Part shown: one piece after another, positions 51,508-62,252 of the stretch | Layout: the number at the start of each line of letters is the position of its first letter | How positions within the stretch are numbered: position 1 is the first letter of the stretch | NCBI RefSeq assembly: GCF_002250055.1 | Contig: NZ_CP018866.1 | Coordinates: 4,522,869-4,586,868, forward strand | From: Sutcliffiella cohnii | GTDB lineage: Bacteria > Bacillota > Bacilli > Bacillales > Bacillaceae_I | Length of the DNA stretch: 64,000 nt | Reading direction: 5' to 3' | The notes under the pieces: generated by a model | Told to the model about the DNA's origin: nothing | Database searches by the model: none | Seen by the model: only the letters and a program-made list of their open reading frames with translations | Program-made: the position numbers and the translations under genes

Positions 51508-52872
51508 TGCCCCTGATGGGATTGCTTCATCATCAAATCGCCGCTCTAAATTAACGAACTTATTATATTCTTTTACGAATGCTAGCGATACTGTACCAAC
51601 TGGACCGTTACGTTGCTTCGCGATAATAATTTCAATAATATTTTTATTTTCACTTTCCTTATCATAATAATCGTCACGATATAAGAAAGCTACAATGTCA
51701 GCATCCTGCTCAATACTTCCAGATTCACGAATGTCAGACATCATTGGACGTTTATCTTGACGTTGCTCTACGCCACGTGATAACTGCGATAATGCAATGA
51801 CAGGTACTTTTAATTCACGAGCTAATGCCTTTAATGAACGAGAAATTTCTGATACTTCCTGCTGACGGTTTTCTCCGCCATTTCGACCACTACCTTGTAT
51901 AAGTTGTAGATAGTCAATTAAAATCATCCCTAATCCATTTTCCTGTGCAAGACGACGACATTTAGAACGAATTTCACTAACTCGAATACCAGGTGTATCA
52001 TCAATGTATATACCAGCATTTGATAAGCTACCCATTGCCATCGTAAGTTTTCCCCAGTCCTCTGTCGTTAGCTGGCCTGTACGTAAGTTTTGGGCATTTA
52101 TATTTCCTTCTGCACAAAGCATCCTCATTACAAGCTGGTCTGCTCCCATCTCTAAACTAAAGATAGCAACATTTTCCCTTGCTTTTACCGCTACGTTTTG
52201 CGCAATATTTAGGGCAAATGCTGTTTTACCAACGGAAGGACGTGCTGCTACAATAATTAAGTCATTTCGCTGGAAACCCGCTGTCATTCTGTCTAATTCG
52301 GAGAAACCAGTAGGAATACCTGTCACTTCTCCTTTTTGATTATGCATTGCCTCTATATTATCGTAAGCTTGTACGAGTACATCTTTTATATTTTTAAAAA
52401 CACCTGCATTTTTTCGTTGTGATACTTCTAATATTTGCTTTTCTGCCTCATTCAATAAACCAGCTACTTCATCTTCTCTTGCATAACCTTCCTGAGCGAT
52501 GTTTGTTGCTGTACGAATTAAACGGCGTAAAATAGATTTTTCTTCTACAATTTTTGCGTAATATTCAATGTTTGCCGCAGTCGGAACCGCATTTGCTAAG
52601 TCACTTAAATACGAGACTCCACCAATTTCTTCTAATATCTTTTGGTCCGCTAAGCTAGCAGTAACTGTTACTAAATCTATCGGTTCGCCTTGGTCAGATA
52701 ATGTAAGCATCGTATCAAATATTTTTTGATGTGCTGCTCGATAAAAATCATCTGGTAATAATAGCTCAGAAGCTAGGGTTAAAGAGCTTGGTTCAAAAAA
52801 TATTGCACCTAATACTGCCTGTTCGGCCTCAATATTTTGTGGTGGTATTCTATCTGCAAACAGGTCACTCAT
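51505..52872 (-). CDS. dnaC: Replicative DNA helicase DnaC (DnaB family)
   Basis: 455 aa. N-terminal DnaB domain (~1-150, 'PPQNIEAEQAVLGAIF'), RecA-like motor with Walker A 'ARPSVGKTAFALNIA', Walker B 'LGMILIDYLQLI', 'LKVPVIALSQLSRGVEQRQDKRP' (in parts) and 'DIVAFLYRDDYY'. Unwinds DNA ahead of the fork as a hexamer. Named dnaC in Bacillus. Located between rplI and purA as in other bacilli. Confidence 0.98.
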   Translation of the reverse strand: MSDLFADRIPPQNIEAEQAVLGAIFFEPSSLTLASELLLPDDFYRAAHQKIFDTMLTLSDQGEPIDLVTVTASLADQKILEEIGGVSYLSDLANAVPTAANIEYYAKIVEEKSILRRLIRTATNIAQEGYAREDEVAGLLNEAEKQILEVSQRKNAGVFKNIKDVLVQAYDNIEAMHNQKGEVTGIPTGFSELDRMTAGFQRNDLIIVAARPSVGKTAFALNIAQNVAVKARENVAIFSLEMGADQLVMRMLCAEGNINAQNLRTGQLTTEDWGKLTMAMGSLSNAGIYIDDTPGIRVSEIRSKCRRLAQENGLGMILIDYLQLIQGSGRNGGENRQQEVSEISRSLKALARELKVPVIALSQLSRGVEQRQDKRPMMSDIRESGSIEQDADIVAFLYRDDYYDKESENKNIIEIIIAKQRNGPVGTVSLAFVKEYNKFVNLERRFDDEAIPSGA

Positions 52873-52949
52873 CTCTTTTGATTCCTCCCTTTCCTCTCCT
52901 AAACTAGTATTCTATTTATGTTTTATTTCAAAATTTTTTCATAGAAAGC

Positions 52950-52978
52950 GAAAGAAAACTCGGCTTATTGCCGAGCTT
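52950..52978 (-). terminator. Terminator of rplI
   Basis: CTCGGC / GCCGAG stem with TTATT-type loop, followed by TTTTCTTTC on the minus strand. Confidence 0.75.
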
Positions 52979-53032
52979 CTCACTACTTAAAGCCTATCAC
53001 GAATTGTAGTTTCATTCAATGTTAATTACTTC

Positions 53033-53482
53033 TTATTTCTGTTCCGTTACATGTACTTTTAAAGTTGCTGTTACTTCTGTGTGTAATTTAATTGGCACAT
53101 TCGTGTAACCTAATGCACGAATTGCATCATCTAGTTCCATCTTTCGTTTGTCTATTTTTGTTTTATGTTTTTTATTAAGCTCTTCGGCAATTTGCTTTGT
53201 CGTAATGGAACCGAAAAGGCGTCCACCTTCTCCAGCTTTTGTTTGAAATTGTAAAGTTATTTTTTCTAATTTTTCTTTTAGCTTCTTAGCTTCTGCTAAT
53301 TCGTTTGCAGCATCTTTCGCTTCTTTATTTTTTTGCGCTTCTAAAGATTTTAAATTAGCAGGAGTTGCTTCTAAAGCTAAACCTTGCTTTAATAAAAAGT
53401 TTTGCGCATATCCATCTGCAACGTTTTTTACTTCACCTTTTTTCCCTCTACCTTTTACATCTTTTAAAAATATTACCTTCAT
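53033..53482 (-). CDS. rplI: Ribosomal protein bL9
   Basis: 149 aa. N-terminal '[30 protein letters not shown]' in parts is the bL9 signature, long Lys/Glu-rich central helix (~45-78), C-terminal domain ending '[10 protein letters not shown]'. Binds 23S rRNA domain V. Its start overlaps the gdpP stop by 4 bp. Confidence 0.98.
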   Translation of the reverse strand: MKVIFLKDVKGRGKKGEVKNVADGYAQNFLLKQGLALEATPANLKSLEAQKNKEAKDAANELAEAKKLKEKLEKITLQFQTKAGEGGRLFGSITTKQIAEELNKKHKTKIDKRKMELDDAIRALGYTNVPIKLHTEVTATLKVHVTEQK

Positions 53483-55455
53483 TCCTCTTTAGTACCTCCT
53501 TCAAAACATTGGTCTATTGCTTGCTGTAGTAATTTCTCAGCCTCTTCTAAAGACATCTGTAGCTGTGTGGCAGCGTTTGTTAAATGCCCGCCACCCTGAA
53601 GATTTTCCATAATAATTTGAACGTTCATATCACCTAATGATCGTGCACTAATTCCAACCTCTTCTGCTCCACGTTTAGCCAATACAAATGAAGTATGAAT
53701 ATCACTCATTGATAATAACGTATCTGCGGCCTGAGCGATTAAAATTTGGTCCACTACCGCCTCGTCTGTTCCTTTGGCAATAACAATTCCATCCCTATAC
53801 ACATAGGCGCTTTCAATTAACTTTGCACGTTTCACATAGTTGTCTAAGTCTTCCTTTAACAACTTTTGCACTAAAATCGTATCTGCACCTTGAGTTCGAA
53901 GATAGGATGCAGCATCAAACGTTCTTGAGCCCGTTCTTACGGTAAAGCTTTTCGTATCAACCATAATACCAGCTAATAATGCTGTCGCTTCAATCATTGA
54001 GATCTTGGAACGTTTTGGCTGGTATTGGATAAGCTCCGTTACTAGTTCTGCTGTAGAGGAAGCGTACGGCTCCATATAGACAAGTAGTGGATCTTCAATA
54101 AAATCCTCCCCGCGTCGATGATGATCAATGACAACCACTTTATCAAGCTTATTTAACACTTTTTCATCTATTACCAATGATGGTTTATGAGTATCTACAA
54201 CTACTAATAACGTATCCTGTGATGAAATTTCATAAGCTTCTTCAGGAGTAACGATACGATCCCAAAGTGATTCATGTTCTTTCATTACTTCTAAAAGGCG
54301 ACGAATCCCCACATCAATTTCTTGATGATTTAAAATAATATAGGCTTCTTTTTGGTTTAATTGAGCAACTTTCGCAATTCCTATTGCAGCTCCAATCGCA
54401 TCCATATCCGGATAGCGGTGCCCCATTATTAACACTTTATCACTATCATTAATAATCTCTTTTAATGCATGAGAGATAACTCTAGCTCTTACACGTGTTC
54501 GTTTTTCTACTGGATTTGTTTTTCCACCGTAAAAGCGAACTTTACCATTCGTTTGTTTTATGGCAACTTGGTCTCCACCCCGACCTAATGCTAAGTCTAA
54601 GCTCGATTGCGCCAACTGACCTAACTCTGGCAATGATGGGACACCTGTTCCAATTCCAATACTCAATGTTAATGGTAAGCTTTGCTTAGATGTTTGTTCT
54701 CGCATTTCATCTAATATAGAAAATTTACTTTTCTCTAATTTACTTAAAATATGTTTGTTAAAAATGGAAATATAGCGCTCAGCGGATACTCTTTTTAAGT
54801 ATACTCCATTTTCAAGTGCCCACTTATTTAATATTGACGTTACTTGGCTATTTAACGACCCTCTAGATTGATCATCCATGCCTTGCGTTACTTCATCGTA
54901 ATTATCCAAAAAGATTGTTCCAATAACAGTCCGCTCATCTTCATAAAGACGTTCTATTTGAACTTGTTCTGTTACGTCAAAGAAGTATAATAATCTTTCT
55001 TCTCTTTTGAGCACTATTTTGTATTTTCTATCAAAAATAGAAATAATCTCATTATCCTTTTCCTGCTGTTTTAGAAAAGGAATTAAATCATCAGCAACCT
55101 CGTATAACGAGCGACCAATTAACGTGTCTTCTTGGTAGCTAGAGGCTATAAAAGGATTTGCCCACTCTATTTGATAATCATCGTTAAACAGCATGATTCC
55201 AATTGGCATCTCCATTAATGCTTCTTCGCCTACTTTTTTAAGACGGTAAGATAAAGTGGATATGTATTTTTCGACTTCTTGTTTAGAAGCTGCTTCTACT
55301 TTTACGTAATAATAAACAACTAAACCGAGAAGAATAAATCCTCCTATCCCAATTAGCCATTGGAAAAACATAAGCGCAATGTTTAAACAAGCCGCTAAAG
55401 CTAACAACGTATAGAAAGGATGCCTAAAGCGCTGTATTTCTAAGTTATTAGGCAT
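53479..55455 (-). CDS. gdpP: Cyclic di-AMP phosphodiesterase GdpP
   Basis: 658 aa. Two N-terminal transmembrane helices (~15-52), PAS (~80-150), degenerate GGDEF (~175-310, no canonical GGDEF), DHH ('[15 protein letters not shown]', 'VDTHKP', '[10 protein letters not shown]') and DHHA1 with 'GGGHLTNAA'. The DHH/DHHA1 module splits c-di-AMP to pApA, setting cell-wall and potassium balance. All metal-site Asp/His seen. Formerly yybT. In operon with yybS and rplI. Confidence 0.96.
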   Translation of the reverse strand: MPNNLEIQRFRHPFYTLLALAACLNIALMFFQWLIGIGGFILLGLVVYYYVKVEAASKQEVEKYISTLSYRLKKVGEEALMEMPIGIMLFNDDYQIEWANPFIASSYQEDTLIGRSLYEVADDLIPFLKQQEKDNEIISIFDRKYKIVLKREERLLYFFDVTEQVQIERLYEDERTVIGTIFLDNYDEVTQGMDDQSRGSLNSQVTSILNKWALENGVYLKRVSAERYISIFNKHILSKLEKSKFSILDEMREQTSKQSLPLTLSIGIGTGVPSLPELGQLAQSSLDLALGRGGDQVAIKQTNGKVRFYGGKTNPVEKRTRVRARVISHALKEIINDSDKVLIMGHRYPDMDAIGAAIGIAKVAQLNQKEAYIILNHQEIDVGIRRLLEVMKEHESLWDRIVTPEEAYEISSQDTLLVVVDTHKPSLVIDEKVLNKLDKVVVIDHHRRGEDFIEDPLLVYMEPYASSTAELVTELIQYQPKRSKISMIEATALLAGIMVDTKSFTVRTGSRTFDAASYLRTQGADTILVQKLLKEDLDNYVKRAKLIESAYVYRDGIVIAKGTDEAVVDQILIAQAADTLLSMSDIHTSFVLAKRGAEEVGISARSLGDMNVQIIMENLQGGGHLTNAATQLQMSLEEAEKLLQQAIDQCFEGGTKEE

Positions 55456-55480
55456 TAATTTTCAGCTCCTAGTTTCCAAT

Positions 55481-56416
55481 TTACTTACCAGCTAAACGTT
55501 TCCTTAACTCAAACCCAATATCAATGATACCTACCATTCTTATTATATAAAGGATAGGTGGAACAAGGAAAGAGGTAATAACAATTATAATTGGAATTGC
55601 TTTAGCCCATCGTTTAATATGCGCTAAGAAGAAGAGGAAAGAAAATCCTTGTACTGTCATCGCTAACATTAGTATGTACATTAAGTTTAATGTTGCTAAA
55701 TGCAGCATTGACCCTTCTTCCATTTGCATAAAAGAAAATAGCAGAACTACTAAATAATACCACAATAAACTTTTTGGTAATACTAACTCCCTAAACGGAG
55801 GAAAGAAAGGTACTTCATACTTCATCCTTCTTAAAAAGAAAGCAGATAACCATTGAGAAATAAATGCAAAGGCAATTGAAGTCGTAACTAGCAAGGATGG
55901 TAGTAAATATAAGAACATCGTTGTCATTTCTTCAATTCTTGTTATTACTTCGTCCATTTGTTCTTGCCCCACAACTGCTAGCATACTTTCAACCATTTGG
56001 ATCGACTCGTTTGTAGTCGTACTAATAATTTCTGTAATGTTGAGCTCAAATAGAACCATCGTTAAGACGTAGAATATAAGAAAGTTCGCTAAATAAACAC
56101 CGGTTGTAACACCTAACACTTTATATCTACTTGCTTTTTGACTATATAGATGTCCTATTGCAATTCCAGCTGTACTTGTAGGTAAGCTTATCATTAAAGC
56201 AATTGGTGACCCGAAAAGAATCGCTAGTATGTTAGCTAACACGACAACACCTAATGAGTGCTTCCACCCATATTTATTCGCATAAAAAACAAACGGTAAC
56301 ACCATTGCAATCATTGTTATGGTGCCAATTATAGGTATGTAAATGGTAATAAGTAAAAGGACTACATATATAGCTAAAAGAATAGCACCCTCTGTTAATC
56401 TTTTTGTTCCATTCAT
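55481..56416 (-). CDS. yybS: DUF2232 membrane protein YybS
   Basis: 311 aa with 7-8 transmembrane helices. Begins 'KRLTEGAILLAIYVVLLLITIYIPI', typical YybS, followed by regions like ECF-transporter S components. Molecular role not established. 25 bp before gdpP. Confidence 0.88.
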   Translation of the reverse strand: MNGTKRLTEGAILLAIYVVLLLITIYIPIIGTITMIAMVLPFVFYANKYGWKHSLGVVVLANILAILFGSPIALMISLPTSTAGIAIGHLYSQKASRYKVLGVTTGVYLANFLIFYVLTMVLFELNITEIISTTTNESIQMVESMLAVVGQEQMDEVITRIEEMTTMFLYLLPSLLVTTSIAFAFISQWLSAFFLRRMKYEVPFFPPFRELVLPKSLLWYYLVVLLFSFMQMEEGSMLHLATLNLMYILMLAMTVQGFSFLFFLAHIKRWAKAIPIIIVITSFLVPPILYIIRMVGIIDIGFELRKRLAGK

Positions 56417-56524
56417 CTATTTTTCTATCCTCCTTATTAACTACTTACTATTTTACCCTAAAATAAAAGGAACATATGTTACTTTTGCTTATAAGAGGAT
56501 AAATTCGCTAAATAACTAAACTGT

Positions 56525-56562
56525 AAAAAAGAAGGCAGCAAGATTATCTCTCACTGCCTCCT
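56525..56562 (-). terminator. Terminator of the rpsF-ssb-rpsR operon
   Basis: GAGGCAG / CTGCCTTC stem with an 18-nt loop, then TTTTTTACAG on the minus strand. Confidence 0.7.
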
Positions 56563-56571
56563 CTTTATTTA

Positions 56572-56829
<258 letters not shown>

Positions 56830-56846
56830 TTATTCTTTATTCCGTA

Positions 56847-57371
56847 TTAGAACGGTAAATCGTCATCAGATATATCTATTGTTTGTCCCTCATTTGCGAA
56901 CGGGTCATCATCAAGACGTGTAAAGCCTTGATTGCGGTTGTTATTATTAGAACCGCCTCGTTGGTCATGGTTCTGATCATTTCCAAATGGAGAAGAACCG
57001 TACCCTTGATTTTCATTGAAATTAGGGCGACTTCCACCGCCGCCAGAAGCATTTCGTGGTTCAAGGAATTGAACACTTTCCGCTACTACTTCTGTTACGT
57101 ATACACGACGTCCATCTTGACCTTCATAATTACGTGTTTGCATACGACCATCTACTCCTGCTAAACTTCCTTTTTTCAAGAAGTTGGCAACATTCTCAGC
57201 TGGTTTTCTCCATACAACACAGTTAATAAAATCTGCTTCTCTTTCACCTTGTTGGTTTTGAAAAGCTCTATTAACTGCTAACGTAAATGTAGCTACAGCT
57301 ACTCCACTTGCAGTATAGCGTAATTCAGGGTCTTTCGTAAGACGACCTACTAAAACAACGCGATTTAACAT
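56847..57371 (-). CDS. ssb: Single-stranded DNA-binding protein
   Basis: 174 aa from the ATG at 57371 (GGGGGAGTGG upstream). OB fold '[20 protein letters not shown]' to ~110, then a Gly/Asn/Gln-rich flexible linker and the protein-docking tip 'DISDDDLPF' intact. Coats single strands at the fork. Cotranscribed with rpsF and rpsR. Confidence 0.98.
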   Translation of the reverse strand: MLNRVVLVGRLTKDPELRYTASGVAVATFTLAVNRAFQNQQGEREADFINCVVWRKPAENVANFLKKGSLAGVDGRMQTRNYEGQDGRRVYVTEVVAESVQFLEPRNASGGGGSRPNFNENQGYGSSPFGNDQNHDQRGGSNNNNRNQGFTRLDDDPFANEGQTIDISDDDLPF

Positions 57372-57416
57372 CAGAACCACTCCCCCTTTTAACAACCCCA
57401 CGAAGAGGAATATATA

Positions 57417-57704
57417 TTATTCGTTTTCTTTAATTACGATATGACGGATGATGTCTTCGCTAATTTTAGCTAGACGATCAAACTCTTGAACAGCAGCAGC
57501 TTCAGATGCTACTTTTAAGATCATATAGTAACCGTCGCGGAAATCATTGATTTCGTAAGCTAAGCGGCGTTTTCCCCACTCTTTTACTTCAGCAATTTCA
57601 GCACCATTTTCAGTTAAAATTCCGTTGAAACGCTCAACTAAAGCTTTTTTAGCTTCTTCCTCAATGTTTGGACGGATGATATACATAACTTCATACTTTC
57701 TCAT
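57417..57704 (-). CDS. rpsF: Ribosomal protein bS6
   Basis: 95 aa from the ATG at 57704, with the strong AGGAGGTGA. '[18 protein letters not shown]' and '[18 protein letters not shown]' are family marks. The frame continues 17 codons upstream, but those cover the leader hairpin. First gene of its operon. Confidence 0.98.
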   Translation of the reverse strand: MRKYEVMYIIRPNIEEEAKKALVERFNGILTENGAEIAEVKEWGKRRLAYEINDFRDGYYMILKVASEAAAVQEFDRLAKISEDIIRHIVIKENE

Positions 57705-57710
57705 CACAGT

Positions 57711-57752
57711 CACCTCCTTTTGGTCTAAACGGCCCATATAAAGGGCAAGGAG
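57711..57752 (-). promoter_or_regulatory. S6:S18 ribosomal leader element
   Basis: CTCCTT pairs with AAGGAG of the rpsF ribosome site; inside it GCCC/GGGC pair around TTTATAT, leaving the bulge CCGTTTA. This matches the known autoregulatory motif bound by the bS6-bS18 complex, which hides the start site when both proteins are in excess. Confidence 0.65.
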
Positions 57753-57820
57753 CAATTAATTAAATTAATAAATTACTCACGATACAACATTATAACAGAT
57801 AATATGAATCAGCGCAAGAC

Positions 57821-58921
57821 CTATACGTTGAATCGGAAATGGATTACATCTCCGTCTTTTACTAAATACTCTTTACCTTCTAAACGTACTTTTCCAGCCT
57901 CTCTTGCAGCCCCCATTGATTTTGCATCTAGTAGGTCCTCATAAGAAACAGTTTCTGCACGGATAAAACCTCTTTCAAAGTCCGTATGGATAATGCCAGC
58001 ACATTGTGGAGCTTTCATTCCTAATCTAAATGTCCATGCACGAACTTCTTGTTCTCCAGCTGTAAAATAAGTTGCTAAACCTAGCAAGCTATATGCAGCA
58101 CGTATTAATTGATCTAAACCAGATTCTTCAATTCCTAGCTCTTCTAAGAACATTGCTTTCTCATCAGCATCTAATTCTACTATTTCAGACTCAATTTTTG
58201 CACAAACAACTATTACTTCTGCTCCTTCATTCCCGGCAAATTCACGTACTTTTTGTACATATTCATTATCAGATGGATCAGCTATGTCATCTTCGCTTAC
58301 GTTCGCTACATAAAGAACAGGTTTGCTAGTTAATAAATGCATCCCTTTAACAAATTTAGCTTGCTCTTCTGTCACTTCCACTGTGCGTGCAGGTAGCTCA
58401 TTTTCTAGAGCTTCTTTTAGCTTCACTAAAACTTCGTGCTCATAAACAGCCTCTTTATCTTTTTGCTTAGCTAATTTCGCTACACGCTCTAGACGTTTAT
58501 CTACTGATTCTAAGTCCGCTAAAATTAACTCTAAATTAATTGTCTCAATATCTGCGATTGGATCGACTTTACCAGAAACGTGAGTAATGTTCTCATCAGC
58601 AAAACAACGAACTACATGGCAAATTGCATCTACTTGACGAATATGAGATAAAAATTTATTACCTAATCCTTCGCCTTTACTTGCTCCTTTTACGATTCCA
58701 GCAATATCTGTAAATTCGAAATGAGTCGGTACTGTTTTTTTCGGTTTTACTAATTCTGTTAATTTTTGAAGGCGATCGTCTGGAACATCTACAATTCCGA
58801 CGTTCGGATCTATTGTACAGAACGGGTAGTTTGCAGACTCCGCTCCTGCTTGTGTAATTGCATTAAATAATGTTGATTTCCCTACGTTTGGTAGACCAAC
58901 AATACCAGCTGTTAAAGCCAT
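57821..58921 (-). CDS. ychF: YchF-type (OLA1) ATPase
   Basis: 366 aa from the ATG at 58921 (AAGGAGTGG). Obg-class P-loop with 'GIVGLPNVGKSTLFNAIT' and 'ANYPFCTIDPN', 'DIAGIVKGASKGEGLGNKFL' in parts, and 'NVSED' in place of NKxD, the reason it prefers ATP. Coiled-coil arm ~130-200, TGS domain at the end. Ribosome-associated stress regulator. B. subtilis yyaF. Confidence 0.97.
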   Translation of the reverse strand: MALTAGIVGLPNVGKSTLFNAITQAGAESANYPFCTIDPNVGIVDVPDDRLQKLTELVKPKKTVPTHFEFTDIAGIVKGASKGEGLGNKFLSHIRQVDAICHVVRCFADENITHVSGKVDPIADIETINLELILADLESVDKRLERVAKLAKQKDKEAVYEHEVLVKLKEALENELPARTVEVTEEQAKFVKGMHLLTSKPVLYVANVSEDDIADPSDNEYVQKVREFAGNEGAEVIVVCAKIESEIVELDADEKAMFLEELGIEESGLDQLIRAAYSLLGLATYFTAGEQEVRAWTFRLGMKAPQCAGIIHTDFERGFIRAETVSYEDLLDAKSMGAAREAGKVRLEGKEYLVKDGDVIHFRFNV

Positions 58922-59097
58922 TTTATCCACTCCTTAAAAAGTACGTTTACGCATACTTAACCTTTACCAATTATAGATAGTAAATGGTGAAAAGACAAGC
59001 TGTATTACTTTTGGAGGTGATAGGTTTCATTTATATAATTGAAAATCTGTTTTTGTTTAATAAAGATTTTGTTTGGCTTAATTTTTTAAATTCCAAC

Positions 59098-59134
59098 AAA
59101 AAAACTTACCAATATTTAGTCGGTAAGTTTTTTG
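59098..59134 (-). terminator. Terminator of yyzM
   Basis: AAAAAACTTACC / GGTAAGTTTTTT with an 11-nt loop; T-run both ways. A parS site lies between the yyzM stop and this hairpin. Confidence 0.75.
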
Positions 59135-59137
59135 TAT

Positions 59138-59153
59138 TGTTTCACGTGAAACA
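59138..59153. promoter_or_regulatory. parS site (ParB nucleation), copy 1
   Basis: TGTTTCACGTGAAACA, an exact match to the 16-bp Bacillus parS palindrome. Intergenic, just after the yyzM stop. Confidence 0.95.
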
Positions 59154-59154
59154 T

Positions 59155-59352
59155 TTACTGTTCGTGTTTCACTAAAATTTTCTTAATTTTTCGTGCGAAG
59201 TCTTTTCTTGGCATCATAATGCTATGTTCGCAACCTTCACACTTTATTCGGATATCCATTCCCATTCGAATAATTTTCCAACGGTTTGTACCGCAAGGAT
59301 GTTGCTTTTTCATTTCCACTATATCATTTAATCCAAATTCTTTATCTACCAT
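59155..59352 (-). CDS. yyzM: DUF951 small protein YyzM
   Basis: 65 aa from the ATG at 59352 with AGGAGGAAACAGGAA upstream. 'NDIVEMKKQHPCGTNRWKIIRMG' in parts, 'IKCEGCEH' and 'MMPRKDF' are the DUF951 pattern; the Cys of PCG and CEGC may hold a zinc. Found between parAB and ychF across bacilli. Function unknown. Confidence 0.88.
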   Translation of the reverse strand: MVDKEFGLNDIVEMKKQHPCGTNRWKIIRMGMDIRIKCEGCEHSIMMPRKDFARKIKKILVKHEQ

Positions 59353-59479
59353 TTCCTGTTTCCTCCTACCCCACTTGCTATTCATACTCGCTATGGAAAT
59401 ATTCGGTATACCGTTCATTAATATATTTATTATAAATCGAACTGAATCAGAATTCTAGCATATTTATAAAAGAAAGAGT

Positions 59480-60493
59480 TTAATTGCGGTTAACGATTGG
59501 ATATAACAGGATTGATGCAAGTAAATATAAATTCACGATCCCAAATAAGGGATAAAGTATAGCAACTAATGTTGAAAAACCGAATGATGTAAAGGGAACC
59601 ATTAGTACAAGAATAATGAAACATATTCCCCATACGGGTAGAGAAACATAACTACGAATCCGTGTGATAATTCCCATAAGTTGAGATGCTGCTGTCGTAT
59701 AAATAGCAACCCAAAGTAACAACGTCATAAAAAAGAACATATAATATGGATAGCTTTGGATAATAGCAAATAGAGGAATCTCAAAGAACTCTAACTTACT
59801 CTCAACCGTTATAAGTGCTCGATTATATAAGTACGAAATACTCCCTAATAAAACACCACTTCCTATGCTAGCAATATATATTTCCCGTTTTTGTTTTACT
59901 TCACTTCCAACCGCTGACAGCACTGCAATTAACGGTAGTATATTTAACGCTGTAAATGTAAAGGCACTTGGCCAATTATTTTGCTCGTTTAAGGATAGCT
60001 TGAAATTCGCTGCAACTTCCGTACTTGTAAATGTTATTAGCACAGCAGCTAACGCAATTACAATAACAGGCAACATAAATGTATTAACTGTAATCATTCC
60101 CTTAACACCATAGACAAATACTACAAACAGTAGTATGCAAATAATAAAAATTCCCGTCCAATATGGTATGGAAAATACTTCTAATGCAGCCCCACCACCA
60201 GCTAGCATTACTACAGTTGTCATAAATAAATAGACTATAATAATTACATCATATGCAGAAGCTAATTTTGGACCAATAATCTTCTTTAACACTGGTGAAA
60301 AATGTTCCGACTTTTCCTCCACACTTACCGACATAATAATATAGCTACACACAATAAATAATAACGAAAACAAAAAAATAGCTAGTCCGCTTTCTACACC
60401 AAAAAATTGCCAAAGTTCCCTACCCGAAGCATACCCTGCTCCAATTACAGTACCTAAAATTAAAAACATCCATTTAAGACCGTTCTTCAACAT
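59480..60493 (-). CDS. YkvI-family membrane transporter
   Basis: 337 aa, about ten transmembrane helices. 'LGTVIGAGYASGRELWQFF' in TM1 is the broken-helix (LeuT-fold) motif of APC-like carriers and typical of YkvI. 'AGGGAALE' and 'LSAVGSEVKQKREI' follow the family. Substrate unknown, probably an amino acid or similar. The place between yyzM and yyaC is not the B. subtilis order (yyaD, yyaE), so it is a local difference. Confidence 0.8.
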   Translation of the reverse strand: MLKNGLKWMFLILGTVIGAGYASGRELWQFFGVESGLAIFLFSLLFIVCSYIIMSVSVEEKSEHFSPVLKKIIGPKLASAYDVIIIVYLFMTTVVMLAGGGAALEVFSIPYWTGIFIICILLFVVFVYGVKGMITVNTFMLPVIVIALAAVLITFTSTEVAANFKLSLNEQNNWPSAFTFTALNILPLIAVLSAVGSEVKQKREIYIASIGSGVLLGSISYLYNRALITVESKLEFFEIPLFAIIQSYPYYMFFFMTLLLWVAIYTTAASQLMGIITRIRSYVSLPVWGICFIILVLMVPFTSFGFSTLVAILYPLFGIVNLYLLASILLYPIVNRN

Positions 60494-60718
60494 CCTTCCT
60501 CCTAATACATACTCTTTATTTCAATGCACTACTAATCTTCCTTGCAATTACTTTCTAAACAATAAGTTTTTCTAGTAAAAATTTCACTCATCCGATCAAT
60601 AACTCACAACACTCTTATCTATCTATTAATTTTCCAATAAAAGAAAACAATGATATTGATGTATAGAATTTGGAAAAGAGCCGTATACTGTTACTACTAT
60701 TAACAAGGAGTGGAACCT

Positions 60719-61342
60719 ATGAATCTAAAATCTAACTTTTTTGACAAGAAAAGTGATATTACGAGGATTGCACATGATGCTAAAGATGCTCCTGTTAGCA
60801 TTGCAAAAGCATTACAAGATTTAATGCCTCGTTTTATTACTCTACGTCCGATCGTGATCGTCTGTATTGGGACCGATCGTTCAACTGGTGACTCATTAGG
60901 TCCACTTGTTGGAACAAAATTAAGAGAATATAATTCTCCTTCTATACATGTATATGGCACATTGGACGACCCTATTCATGCAGTTAACCTAGAAGATAAA
61001 ATAGATCAAATTATGAAGCTTCATCCGAACCCTTTTATTATTGCAATTGATGCTTGTTTAGGTCGTTTAAAAAGTGTTGGACAAATTACAGTTAGCGATG
61101 GGCCTGTTATGCCTGGGGCAGGTGTAAAGAAGGATTTACCTCCAGTTGGCAATATACATTTAACTGGAATTGTAAATGTTAGTGGGTTTATGGAGTTTTT
61201 CGTTCTGCAAAACACAAGACTAAGTTTAGTAATGAAGATGGCTAATACAATTGCAGCTTCTATTTCCGAACTCTCACTCAATATAGAAAGAAAAGATTTA
61301 CTATCTGATTTCGATACCGACCAAGAGCAAATGAATTCATAA
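60719..61342 (+). CDS. yyaC: Sporulation protein YyaC (DUF1256)
   Basis: 207 aa from the ATG at 60719 (AAGGAGTGG at good spacing; an in-frame GTG nine bases earlier overlaps it). Core 'IVCIGTDRSTGDSLGPLVG', 'VYGTLDDPIHAVNLE', 'IIAIDACLGR' is DUF1256, a fold akin to the GPR spore protease. YyaC is made in the forespore in B. subtilis. A GTATA-N15 spacing upstream resembles a sigma-F -35, but the -10 is weak. The only plus-strand gene in this part. Confidence 0.92.
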   Translation: MNLKSNFFDKKSDITRIAHDAKDAPVSIAKALQDLMPRFITLRPIVIVCIGTDRSTGDSLGPLVGTKLREYNSPSIHVYGTLDDPIHAVNLEDKIDQIMKLHPNPFIIAIDACLGRLKSVGQITVSDGPVMPGAGVKKDLPPVGNIHLTGIVNVSGFMEFFVLQNTRLSLVMKMANTIAASISELSLNIERKDLLSDFDTDQEQMNS

Positions 61343-61396
61343 TTTACCGTTTCGCACGATGTAAAAAAAAAAAATGGAGCTTTTTTCCAACTTAAA

Positions 61397-61435
61397 ACAA
61401 AAGGCACCCATTTAGTAAAATGGATACCTTTTGTT
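61397..61435. terminator. Bidirectional terminator, yyaC / DUF554 gene
   Basis: ACAAAAGGCACCCATTT / AAATGGATACCTTTTGT (15 of 17 pair) with AGTA loop. A 12-A run at about 61362-61373 lies before it. Serves yyaC and the facing gene. Confidence 0.7.
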
Positions 61436-61437
61436 TG

Positions 61438-62160
61438 TTATATTAATATAATATTATTCGAAACAAAATAATAACCTGTAACAATTAGTGCAGCTACTAA
61501 TAAACCTGGCAATAAGTTCGCAACACGAATTGAAGTTAATCCAATTAAGTTCAATCCGATTGCCATAATCATCACTCCGCCAGTTGCTGTTAGCTCGAAA
61601 ATATATAAATCTAACAATTCACTAGATACATATTTATCAATTTGAGTAGCAGATAATGCGATAACTCCTTGATACAGCATCACTGGAATTGCCGAAAAAA
61701 GAACTCCAATCCCTAATGTTGTCGTTAAAACTATACTCGTAAAGCCATCAATAATGGATTTAGTATATAAAACGGTATGATCTCCTCTAAGTCCGCTATC
61801 TAGTGCACCTACAACTGCCATTGCACCTATAACAAATATAAGTGTAGCTGAAACAAAGCCTTTCGATATAGAACCTTCCTGTCCATTTCCAAACCGCTTC
61901 TCTAGCCAATTACCTAAAGAATTTAACTTTCCATCTAAGTCCCACCATTCTCCTAATACCGCTCCAATAACAAGACTTATTATAACAATTAACATTTGCG
62001 TACTTTTAAATGCCATTTGTGTTCCAATTACAAGGACAAATAAACCAATTACTTTCATTACTGTTTCTTTCGTATTTTCTGGAATTTTCGTAAGTAACTT
62101 ACCTAATAAAGTACCAATAATGATACATAATCCATTAACAATTGTACCGAGGAGCACCAT
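61438..62160 (-). CDS. DUF554 membrane protein
   Basis: 240 aa from the ATG at 62160 (GGAAGAGA). Seven to eight helices; 'LLGTIVNGLCIIIGTLLG', 'GALDSGLRGDHTVLYTKSIIDGFTSI' in parts, and 'ELTATGGVMIMAIGLNL' define DUF554. Possible transporter; no known substrate. Next to parB in many bacilli. Confidence 0.88.
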   Translation of the reverse strand: MVLLGTIVNGLCIIIGTLLGKLLTKIPENTKETVMKVIGLFVLVIGTQMAFKSTQMLIVIISLVIGAVLGEWWDLDGKLNSLGNWLEKRFGNGQEGSISKGFVSATLIFVIGAMAVVGALDSGLRGDHTVLYTKSIIDGFTSIVLTTTLGIGVLFSAIPVMLYQGVIALSATQIDKYVSSELLDLYIFELTATGGVMIMAIGLNLIGLTSIRVANLLPGLLVAALIVTGYYFVSNNIILI

Positions 62161-62220
62161 ATTAACTTCTCTTCCTTCCTTTTTCAAAAAGTATATTAAT
62201 AAATTGCTTTATTATTAACT

Positions 62221-62252
62221 AAAAAAAGAAACCATCTTAATTAGATGGTTTC
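62221..62252 (-). terminator. Terminator of parAB
   Basis: GAAACCATCT / AGATGGTTTC with a 5-nt loop and TTTTTTT after on the minus strand. The stem includes the last codons of parB. Confidence 0.8.
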